Part shown: one piece after another, positions 10,102 through 19,415 of the stretch
Position numbering within the stretch: the first letter of the stretch is position 1
Layout: every line of letters begins with the position of its first letter
NCBI GenBank assembly: GCA_021740645.1
Contig: JAIOZL010000032.1
Coordinates: 1-56,295, forward strand
Reading direction: 5' to 3'
Length of the DNA stretch: 56,295 bases
DNA from: Bacteroidales bacterium
GTDB lineage: Bacteria > Bacteroidota > Bacteroidia > Bacteroidales > JAADJA01
The notes under the pieces: model-generated
Told to the model about the DNA's origin: nothing
The model's database searches: none
The model's input: only the letters and a program-made list of their open reading frames with translations
Position numbers and translations under genes: made by a program

Positions 10102-10623
10102 CTATTTCCTTTTTGAAGTGCTCCGTCTAAATAAATATTGGCTTAATACAACCAGGAACAAAGTAAAAATGGTGCTATAGGAAGCCCTGGCAATCGTATT
10201 GATTATCCCTGAAAAGCGGAATACTTCCAGGGTGAACAGACAAAGATGATGCACAAAAACCAGGACCAGTGTATAAAAAAAGAACCACCTGAAACCAAGG
10301 TCGCTGATGGAGGGTTGCATACCAGGTTCGAATTCTTTGTTCGTTTGAATATTGGCGATAACCACCGGCCTCAGGTAGGCCAGAAAAACTGTTGATGCGG
10401 CATGCATTCCAGGAGTTCCGGCAAATACATCTACCAAAATTCCGATAAGAAAAGATAAAATTAATAACAACCATTTGGGGGTTTCAAAGGGAAGAAGCAA
10501 GACAAATAAAATATATAGGTATGGATTTATACTCCCGCCCAGGTTAATATTGTCAAGTATCAGAACCTGTAGCGGAACCAGCACAATAAACCTTAGTATA
10601 TTTATTGTTATTATCCTTGCCAT
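10102..10623 (-). CDS. mreD: Rod shape-determining protein MreD
   Basis: A 173-residue, very hydrophobic protein with about five membrane segments, matching the usual MreD length and topology. It belongs to the elongasome, the membrane complex that steers side-wall peptidoglycan synthesis together with MreB and MreC. Its ATG shares one base with the mreC stop (TAATG arrangement), so it is translationally coupled to mreC. MreD sequences diverge strongly, and the assignment rests mainly on position directly after mreB and mreC. The usual next genes in the phylum, mrdA (PBP2) and rodA, do not follow; a histidine kinase gene does. Confidence 0.88.
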   Translation of the reverse strand: MARIITINILRFIVLVPLQVLILDNINLGGSINPYLYILFVLLLPFETPKWLLLILSFLIGILVDVFAGTPGMHAASTVFLAYLRPVVIANIQTNKEFEPGMQPSISDLGFRWFFFYTLVLVFVHHLCLFTLEVFRFSGIINTIARASYSTIFTLFLVVLSQYLFRRSTSKRK

Positions 10624-11432
10624 TATTCCGGATTTGTTTTTAATTCATTTAATTCAGGCTGGTATAAATTCACAATTATGTATACATCGTAAATATTGTT
10701 AAAATCGACTGAAAGCAGGACACTTGCTGAATTGAATTTATCCCCTGCTTTTTTATGGAATACATCTACAACTCCTATTGGAATTCCTTCTGGAAAAATG
10801 TTGGAATTCCCTGAAGTAATAATTTCATCTCCACTGCTTAACTCCACGTGTGATGGGATATCAGTAAGTACACCATACCGGTAATCCCTGCCATCCCACT
10901 CTATATTTCCCAGATGCCTGTTCTTTTTTACCCTCGCATTAATTCTATTACTTATATGAAGCAGCGACATAACCCTGGAATAGTTTTCAGAGACTTCCAC
11001 CACGGTCCCGGCAACCCCATTGGTCGTGATTACCCCCATATCTTTCCGGATTCCCTGGTCAGAACCCTTATTTAATATCATGTAGTTTTTTTGATTCCCG
11101 GTAGAATTGTTTATCACCCTGGCGTGTATGTATTTATAAAGTGAATCTACAGTAAAAAAAACACCTGTATCTCTTTTAATAAATGACATTTCGAGTTGTT
11201 GCCGTATCCTGGTATTTTCTTCTGCCAGTAATTCATTGGCCTCTTTAAGTGAAATATATTGCGTGATATTATTGTAGGAATTAAACACTGAACCGGTAAA
11301 CCGTCCTGCCGTATTAATCATCGCTGCTCCCTGGTAATTATTCTGAAACAAAAGAAAGAACGCGACAAATTCCAGGAGAAGGAACAGCAGGGTGAAATTA
11401 TGTTTTATAATGTATGCAAACAAACGTCGCAT
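10623..11432 (-). CDS. mreC: Rod shape-determining protein MreC
   Basis: A 269-residue bitopic membrane protein: a short cytoplasmic tail, one membrane segment (FTLLFLLLEFVAFFLLF, about residues 13-30), a coiled-coil stretch rich in Glu/Arg around ANELLAEENTRIRQQLEM, then the periplasmic beta-domain with typical MreC phrases such as NYMILNKGSDQGI, GVITTNGVAGTVVEVS and ITSGNSNIFPEGIPIG. MreC scaffolds the cell-elongation machinery. It lies 41 bp after mreB and overlaps mreD by one base, in the conserved mreBCD order. Confidence 0.95.
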   Translation of the reverse strand: MRRLFAYIIKHNFTLLFLLLEFVAFFLLFQNNYQGAAMINTAGRFTGSVFNSYNNITQYISLKEANELLAEENTRIRQQLEMSFIKRDTGVFFTVDSLYKYIHARVINNSTGNQKNYMILNKGSDQGIRKDMGVITTNGVAGTVVEVSENYSRVMSLLHISNRINARVKKNRHLGNIEWDGRDYRYGVLTDIPSHVELSSGDEIITSGNSNIFPEGIPIGVVDVFHKKAGDKFNSASVLLSVDFNNIYDVYIIVNLYQPELNELKTNPE

Positions 11433-11473
11433 GAATGCATGTTTAGGTATATTTTGTTATCCGGACGATTATA

Positions 11474-12496
11474 TTATTTAATAAGGAAAGTAAATTTATC
11501 AAAATTCTTTAGTGCAATTCCTGTTCCTCTTGCCACTGCCCTTAAAGGGTCTTCGGCGACGGTAACCGGGAGTTTCGTTTTAAGGTGCAAACGTTTGTCC
11601 AGCCCCCTGAGCATCGAGCCTCCTCCGGCAAGATAAATCCCTGTGCTGAAAATATCAGCAGATAATTCCGGCGGGGTCATTTCAAGTGCATGCAATACAG
11701 CAGCTTCAATTTTTGAAATAGACTTATCCAAACAATGGGCTATTTCCACATAATTTACCTTAATTTCCTTTGGAATTCCTGTAAGCATGTCCCTGCCATG
11801 TACCGCATAATCTTCAGGAGGATTGTCGATCTCTGCCATGGCAGCTCCGACTTCAATTTTAATCCGCTCGGCCGTACGTTCACCAATGTTAATGTTGTGC
11901 TGTTTACGCATATATTCTTCAATATCACTATTGAAATCATCGCCGGCAATACGGATCGACTTATTGTTTACAATTCCACCCAGGGCAATTACCGCAATTT
12001 CGCTGGTCCCTCCCCCAATATCGATGATCATATTGCCCGTGGGCTCCATCACATCTATCCCAATTCCAATGGCTGCCGCCATGGGTTCATGGATCAACCT
12101 GACTTCCTTAGCGCCCGCCTGCTCCGCAGAATCTTTTACCGCGCGTTCCTCCACTTCTGTAATTCCTGACGGGATACAGATCACCATTTTTAAAGAAGGG
12201 GTAAACAGTTGTTTTTTAGGCCATACCATTTTTATCATTTCCCTGATCATGTACTCTGCTGACTGGAAATCAGCGATTACACCATCCCTCAATGGCCTGA
12301 TAGTCTTAATATTTTCATGGGTTTTGCCATGCATCATCATGGCTTCTTTGCCTACAGCTATAATCCGGCCTGTATTTCTTTCCAATGCGACAATAGATGG
12401 CTCATCCACAACCACCTTATCGTTATAGATAATGATTGTGTTTGCAGTTCCAAGGTCTATCGCAACCTCTTTCGTAAAAAATGAAAATAAACCCAT
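11474..12496 (-). CDS. mreB: Rod shape-determining actin homologue MreB
   Basis: A 340-residue actin-fold ATPase that forms membrane-associated filaments and directs side-wall synthesis. It starts MGLFSFFTKEVAIDLGTANT, giving the amphipathic N-terminus and the phosphate-1 loop. It contains the MreB phrases EPSIVALE, GKEAMMMHGKTHENI and IRPLRDGVIADFQSAE, the VCIPSGITEVEERAVKDSA segment, the phosphate-2 loop MIIDIGGGTSEIAVIALGG and the adenosine motif YLAGGGSMLRGLD. Length is standard. It lies 41 bp downstream of purH, and a TATTTTTG element sits only a few bases before its ATG (12501-12508, minus strand), possibly an internal promoter or chance. Confidence 0.97.
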   Translation of the reverse strand: MGLFSFFTKEVAIDLGTANTIIIYNDKVVVDEPSIVALERNTGRIIAVGKEAMMMHGKTHENIKTIRPLRDGVIADFQSAEYMIREMIKMVWPKKQLFTPSLKMVICIPSGITEVEERAVKDSAEQAGAKEVRLIHEPMAAAIGIGIDVMEPTGNMIIDIGGGTSEIAVIALGGIVNNKSIRIAGDDFNSDIEEYMRKQHNINIGERTAERIKIEVGAAMAEIDNPPEDYAVHGRDMLTGIPKEIKVNYVEIAHCLDKSISKIEAAVLHALEMTPPELSADIFSTGIYLAGGGSMLRGLDKRLHLKTKLPVTVAEDPLRAVARGTGIALKNFDKFTFLIK

Positions 12497-12537
12497 GTGA
12501 CAAAAATAATAAAACTATTAATGAAATAACTTATAAA

Positions 12538-14052
12538 TCAGTGTTTAAAATGGCGAATTCCGGTAAAGACCATGCTCATTCCATTTTTGTTGCAATAATC
12601 AATTGAATCCTGGTCCCTCACCGAACCACCAGGTTGGATCACCGCACTAATTCCGGCTTTATTTGCCAGTTCAACCGAATCAGCAAAAGGGAAAAAAGCA
12701 TCAGAAGCCAGTACCGCACCGTTCAGATCAAACTTAAATTCGATGGCTTTTTCAATTGCTTGTTTTAATGCGTCAACCCTTGAAGTCTGTCCTACGCCAC
12801 TTCCTATTAATTGTTTCCCTTTTGTCAGAACAATTGCATTTGACTTGGTATGTTTAACGATTTTATTTGCAAATATGAGGTTTGAGATTTCCAATTCATC
12901 CGGAGCCTTATGAGTAACAACTTTCAGGTCATATTGTTTTTCGCCGGCTAAATCGTGGTCTTGCTCAATCACACCATTTAAGGCTGACCTGAATTGCTTT
13001 TTCCCAAAATCATAGGAATTCTTTTCAAGTATGATCCTGTTCTTTTTCGATTTCAATATTTCAAGTGCGCTGCTTTTATATCCAGGCGCCAGTATAATTT
13101 CAAAAAACAACTTATTTATCTCTACAGCCGTTTCTTCATCAACGATCTCATTAGTGATGATAACCCCACCAAAGGCCGAGACAGGATCTCCTTCCAGCGC
13201 CATATTCCACGAATCTAACAGGGAAGAACCACAAGCCAACCCACACGCATTGTTGTGCTTAAGAATAGCCACTGTGGTTTCCTCAAACTCACTGATAAGG
13301 TTTATACCGGCATCCAGGTCGCCTATATTATTATACGAAATGGCCTTGCCATGCAATTGCCTGAAAACTTTGGAGAGATCGCCATAATACACCCCCTTTT
13401 GGTGAGGGTTTTCACCATATCTGAGCACCTCCGACGGACTCACACTTGCTTTAAAGGAACTGCTTTTCCCCTGATTAAAATAACCAAATATAGCGGTATC
13501 ATATTGGGATGAAACATCAAATGCATAAGTGGCAAATTGTTTTCTGTCCTCCAAATCAGAGTAGCCCTTTTTGGTTTCCAAAAGATCAAGTAAGTGCCCG
13601 TAATTTTTAGCTGACGGAACAATGATCACATCTTTAAAATTTTTGGCAGCAGCCCGGATAAGCGAAATCCCACCGATATCAATTTTTTCAATGATCTCCT
13701 GCTCATTATTTGTAGAAGCAAGGGTTTGCTCAAAAGGATACAGGTCCACAATCACCAGGTCGATTTCAGGAATGCCATATTCTGAAAACTGCTTCACATC
13801 GTTTTCATTATCCCGCCTTCCGAGTATTCCGCCAAATACCTTAGGGTGTAAGGTTTTTACTCTTCCCCCTAAAATAGATGGATAATCGGTTAAGGACTCT
13901 ACCGTAATTGCTTCTGCATTTAAGCTTTTAATGTAATCATAAGTCCCTCCGGTAGAATAAATTTTTACCCCAAACTTATCTAATATTTTAATAATTTTAT
14001 CCAGTCCATCTTTGTGAAATACGGAAATTAAGGCGCTGTTTATTTTTTTCAT
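12538..14052 (-). CDS. purH: Bifunctional AICAR formyltransferase/IMP cyclohydrolase
   Basis: Catalyses the last two steps of IMP synthesis: formyl transfer from 10-formyl-THF to AICAR, then ring closure. ATG at 14052 (MKKINSALISVFHKDGL) is chosen over a GTG three codons upstream because it matches the family start. The N-terminal MGS-like cyclohydrolase domain (about 1-190) has STGGTYDYI, GGRVKTLHPKVFGGILGRR and DLVIVDLYPFE. The transformylase domain shows LRYGENPHQKGVYYG, LKHNNACGLACG, GDPVSAFGGVI and the C-terminal QPGGSVRDQDSIDYCN. At about 504 residues the length is normal. First gene of a purH-mreB-mreC-mreD unit, divergent from the permease gene. A weak TAnnTTTG-like element lies on the minus strand at 14094-14101. 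Confidence 0.97.
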   Translation of the reverse strand: MKKINSALISVFHKDGLDKIIKILDKFGVKIYSTGGTYDYIKSLNAEAITVESLTDYPSILGGRVKTLHPKVFGGILGRRDNENDVKQFSEYGIPEIDLVIVDLYPFEQTLASTNNEQEIIEKIDIGGISLIRAAAKNFKDVIIVPSAKNYGHLLDLLETKKGYSDLEDRKQFATYAFDVSSQYDTAIFGYFNQGKSSSFKASVSPSEVLRYGENPHQKGVYYGDLSKVFRQLHGKAISYNNIGDLDAGINLISEFEETTVAILKHNNACGLACGSSLLDSWNMALEGDPVSAFGGVIITNEIVDEETAVEINKLFFEIILAPGYKSSALEILKSKKNRIILEKNSYDFGKKQFRSALNGVIEQDHDLAGEKQYDLKVVTHKAPDELEISNLIFANKIVKHTKSNAIVLTKGKQLIGSGVGQTSRVDALKQAIEKAIEFKFDLNGAVLASDAFFPFADSVELANKAGISAVIQPGGSVRDQDSIDYCNKNGMSMVFTGIRHFKH

Positions 14053-14166
14053 AAAATACACTTAAACGTTGAAAACCATAATTAAACGGTGTACAAAGTA
14101 ACAATTAAATTCTTTTAGTTAACACGCTTACAATTTAATTTTATACTTTCGTTATTCATATTATCT

Positions 14167-15408
14167 ATGATGCTTTTTTTAAAATTAATACGGGAAAGTT
14201 TTTTGTTTGCTTTTCAAGCAATCATTGTCAATAAGGTACGGACAATTTTATCCTTGCTTGGAATTACCATTGGAATATTTTCAGTTATTTCTGTCTTAAC
14301 CATTTTCGACTCTATGGAGCTTGCTATAAGAAAAAGCATCGACCAGCTGGGTGATGATGTTTTATTTGTTCAGAAATGGCCCTGGGCAGGTGGCAACGAT
14401 TACCCCTGGTGGAAATATTATCAACGCCCTGAAGCCTCTCTTCAGGATTTGAAAGAGATTGAACGCCGCAGCCAGGCCTCCCAGGCAAGTGCATTCATGT
14501 TCCAGGTGCAGCGCACGGTTAAATATAAAAGCAACAGTATGGAAGACGTTGCTGTTCTTGGTATTTCCCATGATTTTGATAAAGTGATGAGTATCGACCT
14601 GGCTGAAGGCAGGTATTTCACACAGCCAGAATCTCAGAGTGGCAAAAATGTAGCAATGATCGGCAGTGAGATTTCGGAAAAACTTTTTGCGGGGCTACCT
14701 GCCCTGGGAAAAGAAATGAAAATATTCGGGAGCAAGGTAGAGGTTATCGGGATCATAAAAAAGGAGGGCGATGATATGTTTGGGAATTCCTCAGACAAAC
14801 AGATTTACCTTCCGGCCAACTTTGCCAGAAAACATGTGGATATCAACGAAATAGGGACAAGCATCCTGGTAAAAGCCAAACCCGGGGTGTCGAACGACGA
14901 ACTGAGAGATGAACTGGTTGGTATTATGCGTTCGGTGCGAAAGCTTAAGCCAAAATCGGAAGATGATTTCGCCATAAATGAAACAAGTATTATTACCGAA
15001 GAATTTGATGCTTTTTTTGGTGTGATCGCAATTGTTGGCTGGATCGTTGGAGGTTTTTCCCTTTTGGTAGGGGGATTTGGAATTGCCAACATCATGTTTG
15101 TATCCGTTAAGGAACGAACTAGCCAGATTGGAATACAAATGTCGCTGGGCGCTAAAAAATTCTTTATTCTTTTTCAGTTCCTGTTCGAAGCAGTATTTCT
15201 TTCTCTATTTGGAGGGATCATCGGATTGCTCATTATTTATATCCTGGTACTACTCTCAGCTAATTTCCCGTTTAGTCTTATCCTAACCTTTAATAATATT
15301 TTGATCGGCCTGCTGGTTTCCGCAGCCATTGGATTAGTAGCCGGGGTCTTTCCATCCTACATTGCCTCGCGTCTTGATCCTGTAGAAGCAATGCGGTCTA
15401 CTTTTTAA
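14167..15408 (+). CDS. FtsX/MacB-type ABC transporter permease
   Basis: A 413-residue membrane protein of the MacB/LolC class. An N-terminal membrane segment (TILSLLGITIGIFSVISVLTI, about 25-48) is followed by a MacB-type periplasmic domain (about 50-275), then three C-terminal membrane segments. Before the second of these sits the conserved coupling stretch VSVKERTSQIGIQMSLGAKK (about 318-337), and the protein ends in the diagnostic SRLDPVEAMRSTF. Such permeases work with a separate ATPase in lipoprotein release or export of peptides and other envelope substrates. No ATPase gene is adjacent, so it must use one encoded elsewhere. Divergent from purH; two ATG codons in tandem (14167 and 14170) could serve as start. 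Confidence 0.9.
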   Translation: MMLFLKLIRESFLFAFQAIIVNKVRTILSLLGITIGIFSVISVLTIFDSMELAIRKSIDQLGDDVLFVQKWPWAGGNDYPWWKYYQRPEASLQDLKEIERRSQASQASAFMFQVQRTVKYKSNSMEDVAVLGISHDFDKVMSIDLAEGRYFTQPESQSGKNVAMIGSEISEKLFAGLPALGKEMKIFGSKVEVIGIIKKEGDDMFGNSSDKQIYLPANFARKHVDINEIGTSILVKAKPGVSNDELRDELVGIMRSVRKLKPKSEDDFAINETSIITEEFDAFFGVIAIVGWIVGGFSLLVGGFGIANIMFVSVKERTSQIGIQMSLGAKKFFILFQFLFEAVFLSLFGGIIGLLIIYILVLLSANFPFSLILTFNNILIGLLVSAAIGLVAGVFPSYIASRLDPVEAMRSTF

Positions 15409-15523
15409 ATTATCAGGATTGCTATTTTAAATTTTCTTATTGGTTGATCCGGCCTAAAAATTATTAAATTTGTGGATTGGCGTGGAGGTATGTTTTTTAT
15501 CTTTACCGAATCAAAAAAGTATT

Positions 15524-17296
15524 ATGAACAAGCGATGGGTAGTAAAAGAACAGGTAGATGAATCTGCCCTTCAACACCTTATGGATGTGTTGAATGTTGA
15601 CAGAAACATTGCCAATCTTCTTGCCCAGCGCAACATTACCACCTACGAACAGGCTAAATCATTTTTCAGGCCTTCATTAAGCGAGCTTCATGACCCTTTC
15701 CTGATGAAAGATATGGGCATGGCAATTGAAAGGATAGATGCGGCCATAAAAAACAATGAAAAAATACTGATCTTCGGGGATTATGATGTAGATGGCACAA
15801 CAGCTGTTGCCCTGGTGTATACTTTCCTGAAGAGCCTTTATCAAAACATCGATTATTATATTCCTGACCGTTATGAGGAGGGATATGGCATTTCTTATAA
15901 AAGCATAGATTTTGCTGCGGAAAATGGATTTTCACTGGTGATTGTTTTGGATTGTGGGATTAAAGCCGTAGAAAAAATTGCCTATGCCAAAAGCAAAGGA
16001 ATTGATTATATCATTGCCGACCATCACCGGCCGGGCGATGAATTGCCTCAGGCAATAGCTGTTTTAGATCCCAAAAGAAGCGACTGCAATTATCCCTACG
16101 ATGAGCTATCAGGCTGCGGTGTCGGCTTTAAACTGATTCAGGGGTATGCTAAAAAATTTGATATCCCGTTCGAAAACCTTACTCAATACCTCGACCTGGT
16201 AGTGGTTAGCATTGCCTCCGACATTGTGAAGATCACAGGAGAAAACAGGATATTGGCCCATTATGGCTTAAAACTTATCAATACCACCCCAAGGCCGGGC
16301 ATCGAATCCATTTTAAAATTCAGCGGGATTAACCGTAAGGGCGACTCCGTAATAGATGACTCAGATTTTATCTTTTCAAAGGATTTAACCATCAGTGACC
16401 TGGTGTTTCTGGTTGGGCCCAGGATCAACGCAGCCGGACGGATTGAAAGTGCGAAAAACTCGGTGGCACTTTTGGTGGCCACTACGCTCGAAGATGCTGA
16501 AAAAATTGCCGAAAAGATCAATAATTTTAATATTGAGCGAAAAGACCTTGACGCACAAACCACTTTTGAGGCAACGGAAATGATCCGCTTTAGTGATGAT
16601 CTGCAAAATACAAAATCAACGGTGGTATATAATCCCTCATGGCATAAAGGCGTGATTGGGATAGTAGCCTCCCGTTTAATAGAGACCTATTACCGGCCTA
16701 CTGTTGTGCTCACCAAATCCAATGGCCTCATTACGGGTTCGGCACGCTCAGTCAAAGATTTTGACGTATATGATGCCATTGATGCATGCAGTGATTTGCT
16801 CGAACACTTCGGAGGACACAAATATGCAGCAGGACTTTCCTTAAAACCGGAAAATCTCAAGCCCTTCCAAAGTCGGTTCGAGGACTTTGTTTCTGAAAAC
16901 ATTACACCCAAAATGCTTACCCCTGAAGTGGAAGTGGATGCCATTATTTGTTTAAACGATATTACCAAGAAATTTTTCAGGATATTAAAACAATTTGCAC
17001 CTTTTGGGCCGGGAAACATGATCCCGGTTTTTATTTCAGAAAACCTTATTGATACCGGGGCCGGACGAGTAGTAGGAAAAAACCACCTGAAACTTGAGGT
17101 GGTGCATCAAAATATCAGGGGGTACCCCATCCCGGCCATTGCTTTCCAGCAAAGTCTTCACCTGAACCACATCATAAATAATAAACCTTTTCATATCTGC
17201 TACCACATTGAAGAAAATGAGTGGAACGGGGTGGTTAGCCTGCAGCTGAATATTAAAGACATTAAGCCGAAAATGGAAGATGAGCAGTATTATTAA
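15524..17296 (+). CDS. recJ: Single-stranded-DNA-specific 5'-3' exonuclease RecJ
   Basis: A DHH-superfamily nuclease used in recombination and mismatch/base-excision repair. The start MNKRWVVKEQ at 15524 is preferred over an upstream in-frame start at 15470 because it matches the family N-terminus, giving about 590 residues. Motifs for two-metal catalysis are present: IFGDYDVDGTTAVALVY (motif I), VLDCGI, IIADHHRPGDELP (DHH) and ILDPKRSDCNYP-like AVLDPKRSDCNYPY. The DHHA1 part ends with the GGHKYAAGLSL motif, and an OB-fold C-terminus follows. The gene lies between a permease and tyrS, all on the plus strand but well separated, so they may be independent units. Confidence 0.96.
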   Translation: MNKRWVVKEQVDESALQHLMDVLNVDRNIANLLAQRNITTYEQAKSFFRPSLSELHDPFLMKDMGMAIERIDAAIKNNEKILIFGDYDVDGTTAVALVYTFLKSLYQNIDYYIPDRYEEGYGISYKSIDFAAENGFSLVIVLDCGIKAVEKIAYAKSKGIDYIIADHHRPGDELPQAIAVLDPKRSDCNYPYDELSGCGVGFKLIQGYAKKFDIPFENLTQYLDLVVVSIASDIVKITGENRILAHYGLKLINTTPRPGIESILKFSGINRKGDSVIDDSDFIFSKDLTISDLVFLVGPRINAAGRIESAKNSVALLVATTLEDAEKIAEKINNFNIERKDLDAQTTFEATEMIRFSDDLQNTKSTVVYNPSWHKGVIGIVASRLIETYYRPTVVLTKSNGLITGSARSVKDFDVYDAIDACSDLLEHFGGHKYAAGLSLKPENLKPFQSRFEDFVSENITPKMLTPEVEVDAIICLNDITKKFFRILKQFAPFGPGNMIPVFISENLIDTGAGRVVGKNHLKLEVVHQNIRGYPIPAIAFQQSLHLNHIINNKPFHICYHIEENEWNGVVSLQLNIKDIKPKMEDEQYY

Positions 17297-17344
17297 TTCA
17301 TGATGAATAATCTGTTTCCTTTTTCTTCCTTTACCCAATAAATT

Positions 17345-17352
17345 TATCTTTG
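17345..17352 (+). promoter_or_regulatory. Candidate -7 promoter element for tyrS
   Basis: TATCTTTG matches the Bacteroidota -7 consensus TAnnTTTG exactly and lies 15 bases before the tyrS ATG at 17368. No clear TTTG -33 box was found, so the call rests on the -7 match and position. Confidence 0.5.
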
Positions 17353-17367
17353 CAAAAAATTTTTAAA

Positions 17368-18663
17368 ATGAAGATCGATTTCATAGATGAGCTTAGCTGG
17401 CGTGGGATGATCCACGACATGACCCCGGGAACGAAAGACCAACTGCAAAAAGAAATGACCTCGGCTTATATTGGGTTCGACCCTACTGCCGATTCACTCC
17501 ACATCGGGAACCTGGTACCGGTTATGTTGCTGGTCCATTTTCAGCGCAGCGGACATAAACCTTATGTGCTGGTTGGGGGCGCCACTGGCAGGGTGGGTGA
17601 TCCCTCCGGCAAAACCGAAGAAAGAAAACTCTTATCTGTGGATGAGATCAACCACAACCTGGAATGCCAGAAAAACCAGCTCATGAAATTTTTAAACTTT
17701 AAAGAGGGCGAAAATAAAGCCGAAGTAGTCAACAATTACGACTGGTTTAAAGATTTCAGCTTTCTGGATTTTATCCGTGATGTGGGCAAACATATCACGG
17801 TGAACTATATGATGGCCAAAGACTCTGTAAAAAAACGGCTGGATTCAGGGATGTCGTTTACCGAATTCAGCTATCAACTGGTACAGGGTTATGATTTTTA
17901 CTGGTTGTATAAAAACAAACAGTGCAGGCTACAGCTGGGCGGCTCCGACCAATGGGGCAATATTGTTACCGGTACAGAGCTGATCCGCCGAAAATATTTT
18001 GACGATGGTGAGGGTGAGGCCGAAGCGTTTGCTTTAACCTGTCCGCTGATCACCAAAGCCGATGGAAGCAAATTCGGGAAAAGCGAAGGGGGCAATGTGT
18101 GGCTCGATCCTCAAAGAACCTCTCCCTATAAATTTTACCAGTACTGGCTCAACACCTCTGATGAGGATGCCGAAAAACTGATCAAATATTTTACGCTGCT
18201 TGGTGAAGAAGAAATTAAAGACCTTATTCAACAACAGCATGAGGCACCTCATTTAAGGCTTTTACAAAAAGCCCTGGCCATGGAAGTTACCATCAGGGTT
18301 CATTCCGAAGAAGATTACAACCAGGCCGTGGAAGCCTCTGAACTTTTATTTGGAAAAGGAACCACCGAAAACCTCAGAAAGTTACCTGAAGAAGTATTAC
18401 TTTCAGTATTTGAAGGCGTACCCCAGTTTGATATTTCCAGGGAAGATGTAAATGAGGCCGGTATCGTGGATTTCCTGGCAGAGAAAACACAGGTGTTTGC
18501 CTCCAAGGGCGAAGCCCGCCGGATGTTAAAAGACAATGGGGTTTCCATTAATAAGAACAAAGTAAAAGACGACTATGTAATTTCGGAAAACGACCTTCTG
18601 AATGAAAAATACATCCTCGTACAAAAAGGGAAAAAGAATTACTTTTTGGTGCAGGTGAAATAA
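17368..18663 (+). CDS. tyrS: Tyrosine-tRNA ligase
   Basis: Charges tRNA-Tyr. The ATG at 17368 ([14 protein letters not shown]) gives 431 residues, normal for TyrRS; an in-frame TTG six codons earlier overlaps a promoter-like element and is not preferred. The class I HIGH motif appears as [14 protein letters not shown] (about 43-56). Tyrosine-binding residues are in [12 protein letters not shown] and [13 protein letters not shown], and the KMSKS loop is present as KFGKSEGG (about 233). The C-terminal 65 residues form the S4-like RNA-binding domain ([16 protein letters not shown]). It appears monocistronic: its own -7 element upstream and a 750-bp non-coding stretch downstream. Confidence 0.97.
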   Translation: MKIDFIDELSWRGMIHDMTPGTKDQLQKEMTSAYIGFDPTADSLHIGNLVPVMLLVHFQRSGHKPYVLVGGATGRVGDPSGKTEERKLLSVDEINHNLECQKNQLMKFLNFKEGENKAEVVNNYDWFKDFSFLDFIRDVGKHITVNYMMAKDSVKKRLDSGMSFTEFSYQLVQGYDFYWLYKNKQCRLQLGGSDQWGNIVTGTELIRRKYFDDGEGEAEAFALTCPLITKADGSKFGKSEGGNVWLDPQRTSPYKFYQYWLNTSDEDAEKLIKYFTLLGEEEIKDLIQQQHEAPHLRLLQKALAMEVTIRVHSEEDYNQAVEASELLFGKGTTENLRKLPEEVLLSVFEGVPQFDISREDVNEAGIVDFLAEKTQVFASKGEARRMLKDNGVSINKNKVKDDYVISENDLLNEKYILVQKGKKNYFLVQVK

Positions 18664-18750
18664 TCTCCTAATTTATAAGTCCAACCCGTTTTGCAGCTGA
18701 GTTACCATGTCCTTTAGGACAGGGCCAATAATAAACACCCTCTTAACTGT

Positions 18751-19026
18751 CTCGTCCTCTTTTGAAATGAGGACGGGTCTATCCGATTTTTTTTATGCAC
18801 CACCGAAATTTTAACCAGTCCTTTAACTGCGCAATAGTCAAAGGAAGAACTGAATAAATAATTCCCAGGTTCTTATTCCACATAGCTTTTACGTAAGGTT
18901 TATAAAACCGTGGCTTTTTATCCCTGATCAAATATTTAATCCCTGTCATATAAGAAAGATTATATTTTTTTTGATAGCTAGTGGAGGGAATTTGGAGATT
19001 CCGTCCTCGGTGTAAAGGAGGACGAG
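18751..19026. repeat. Mirror-image hairpin pair, MITE- or REPIN-like element
   Basis: The left unit (18751-18777) is CTCGTCCTC, a 9-base loop, then GAGGACGGG. The right unit (19001-19026) is CCGTCCTC, a 9-base loop, then GAGGACGAG. Each folds into a hairpin with a 7-8 bp stem, and the right unit is the reverse complement of the left in its stem bases but not in its loop. They bracket about 220 bases of non-coding or decayed sequence. This geometry fits a small non-autonomous mobile element (MITE) or a REP doublet. No transposase is present in the window. Confidence 0.5.
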
Positions 19027-19100
19027 TTTTCAAATCAGGAAGTTTACAATCATATTGATGCAGTTTTGGTGGAAATTCAACAAAACTTTTTGTAATTACA

Positions 19101-19205
19101 CCTCACCCCAACCCTCATCTTTGAGGAGAGGAAGTTGTAATGAACCCCGATTAATCTTTTTACTTTCTCTCCCCTGGGGAGAGATGTCCGAAGGACAGAG
19201 AGGGG
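19101..19205. repeat. REP-like palindromic intergenic repeat
   Basis: Contains a perfect 19-base palindrome of nine-base arms, TCTCTCCCC and GGGGAGAGA around one T (19166-19184), followed at once by TGTCC-GAA-GGACA (19185-19197), then GAGAGGGGG. A related C-rich/G-rich pair (CCTCACCCC... and ...GAGGAGAGG) lies just upstream at 19101-19131. Similar palindromic runs are, to my knowledge, common as dispersed intergenic repeats in Bacteroidota genomes. Confidence 0.55.
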
Positions 19206-19349
19206 GATTAATGAGAAACTTCCAAGAACTTTGAAAGTTCTAAGAAGTTTCGGCTGTATAAGGGGAATAAGGTATAGGGATGAATATTGCCTTTATCATC
19301 ATAAATAACAGTGGTTTCAGACGCTTACAAAATTTATTTCGTAAAACCT

Positions 19350-19383
19350 TTTGGAAAATTCAGTGTTAATTCTTTTAACTTTG
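19350..19383 (+). promoter_or_regulatory. Candidate topA promoter
   Basis: TTTG at 19350-19353 and TAACTTTG at 19376-19383 match the Bacteroidota -33 (TTTG) and -7 (TAnnTTTG) elements with a 22-base spacer. The -7 box ends 32 bases before the topA ATG at 19416. Confidence 0.6.
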
Positions 19384-19415
19384 CACGATTTTTAACAAAC
19401 TGAATTTGAATTATT

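Larger units (their letters stand above)
18664..19415. other. tyrS-topA intergenic region with repeat elements
   Basis: About 750 bases with no gene I can support. It contains a pair of mirror-image hairpins (18751-19026), a palindromic repeat cluster (19101-19205) and the topA promoter near its right end. An 84-codon minus-strand frame (18779-19033) starts inside one of the hairpins and matches nothing I recognise. The stretch looks like a landing place for small repeated elements. Confidence 0.6.

Noticed and set aside
11735..12169. 144-codon and overlapping 201-codon plus-strand frames opposite mreB
   Set aside because: They lie wholly inside the well-supported mreB gene in antisense and are a consequence of its codon use.
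12501..12508. TATTTTTG element as the mreB promoter
   Set aside because: It lies only 4 bases from the ATG, which would require a leaderless mRNA; chance in AT-rich spacer is as likely.
18779..19033. 84-codon minus-strand frame between tyrS and topA
   Set aside because: It starts inside a repeat hairpin, matches no family I know, and shows no promoter or ribosome site. Treated as part of a small repeated element, possibly with decayed coding sequence.
18664..19415. CRISPR array suggested by repeated GAGGACG-type words
   Set aside because: Only two hairpin units in opposite orientation, no regular spacers and no cas genes.
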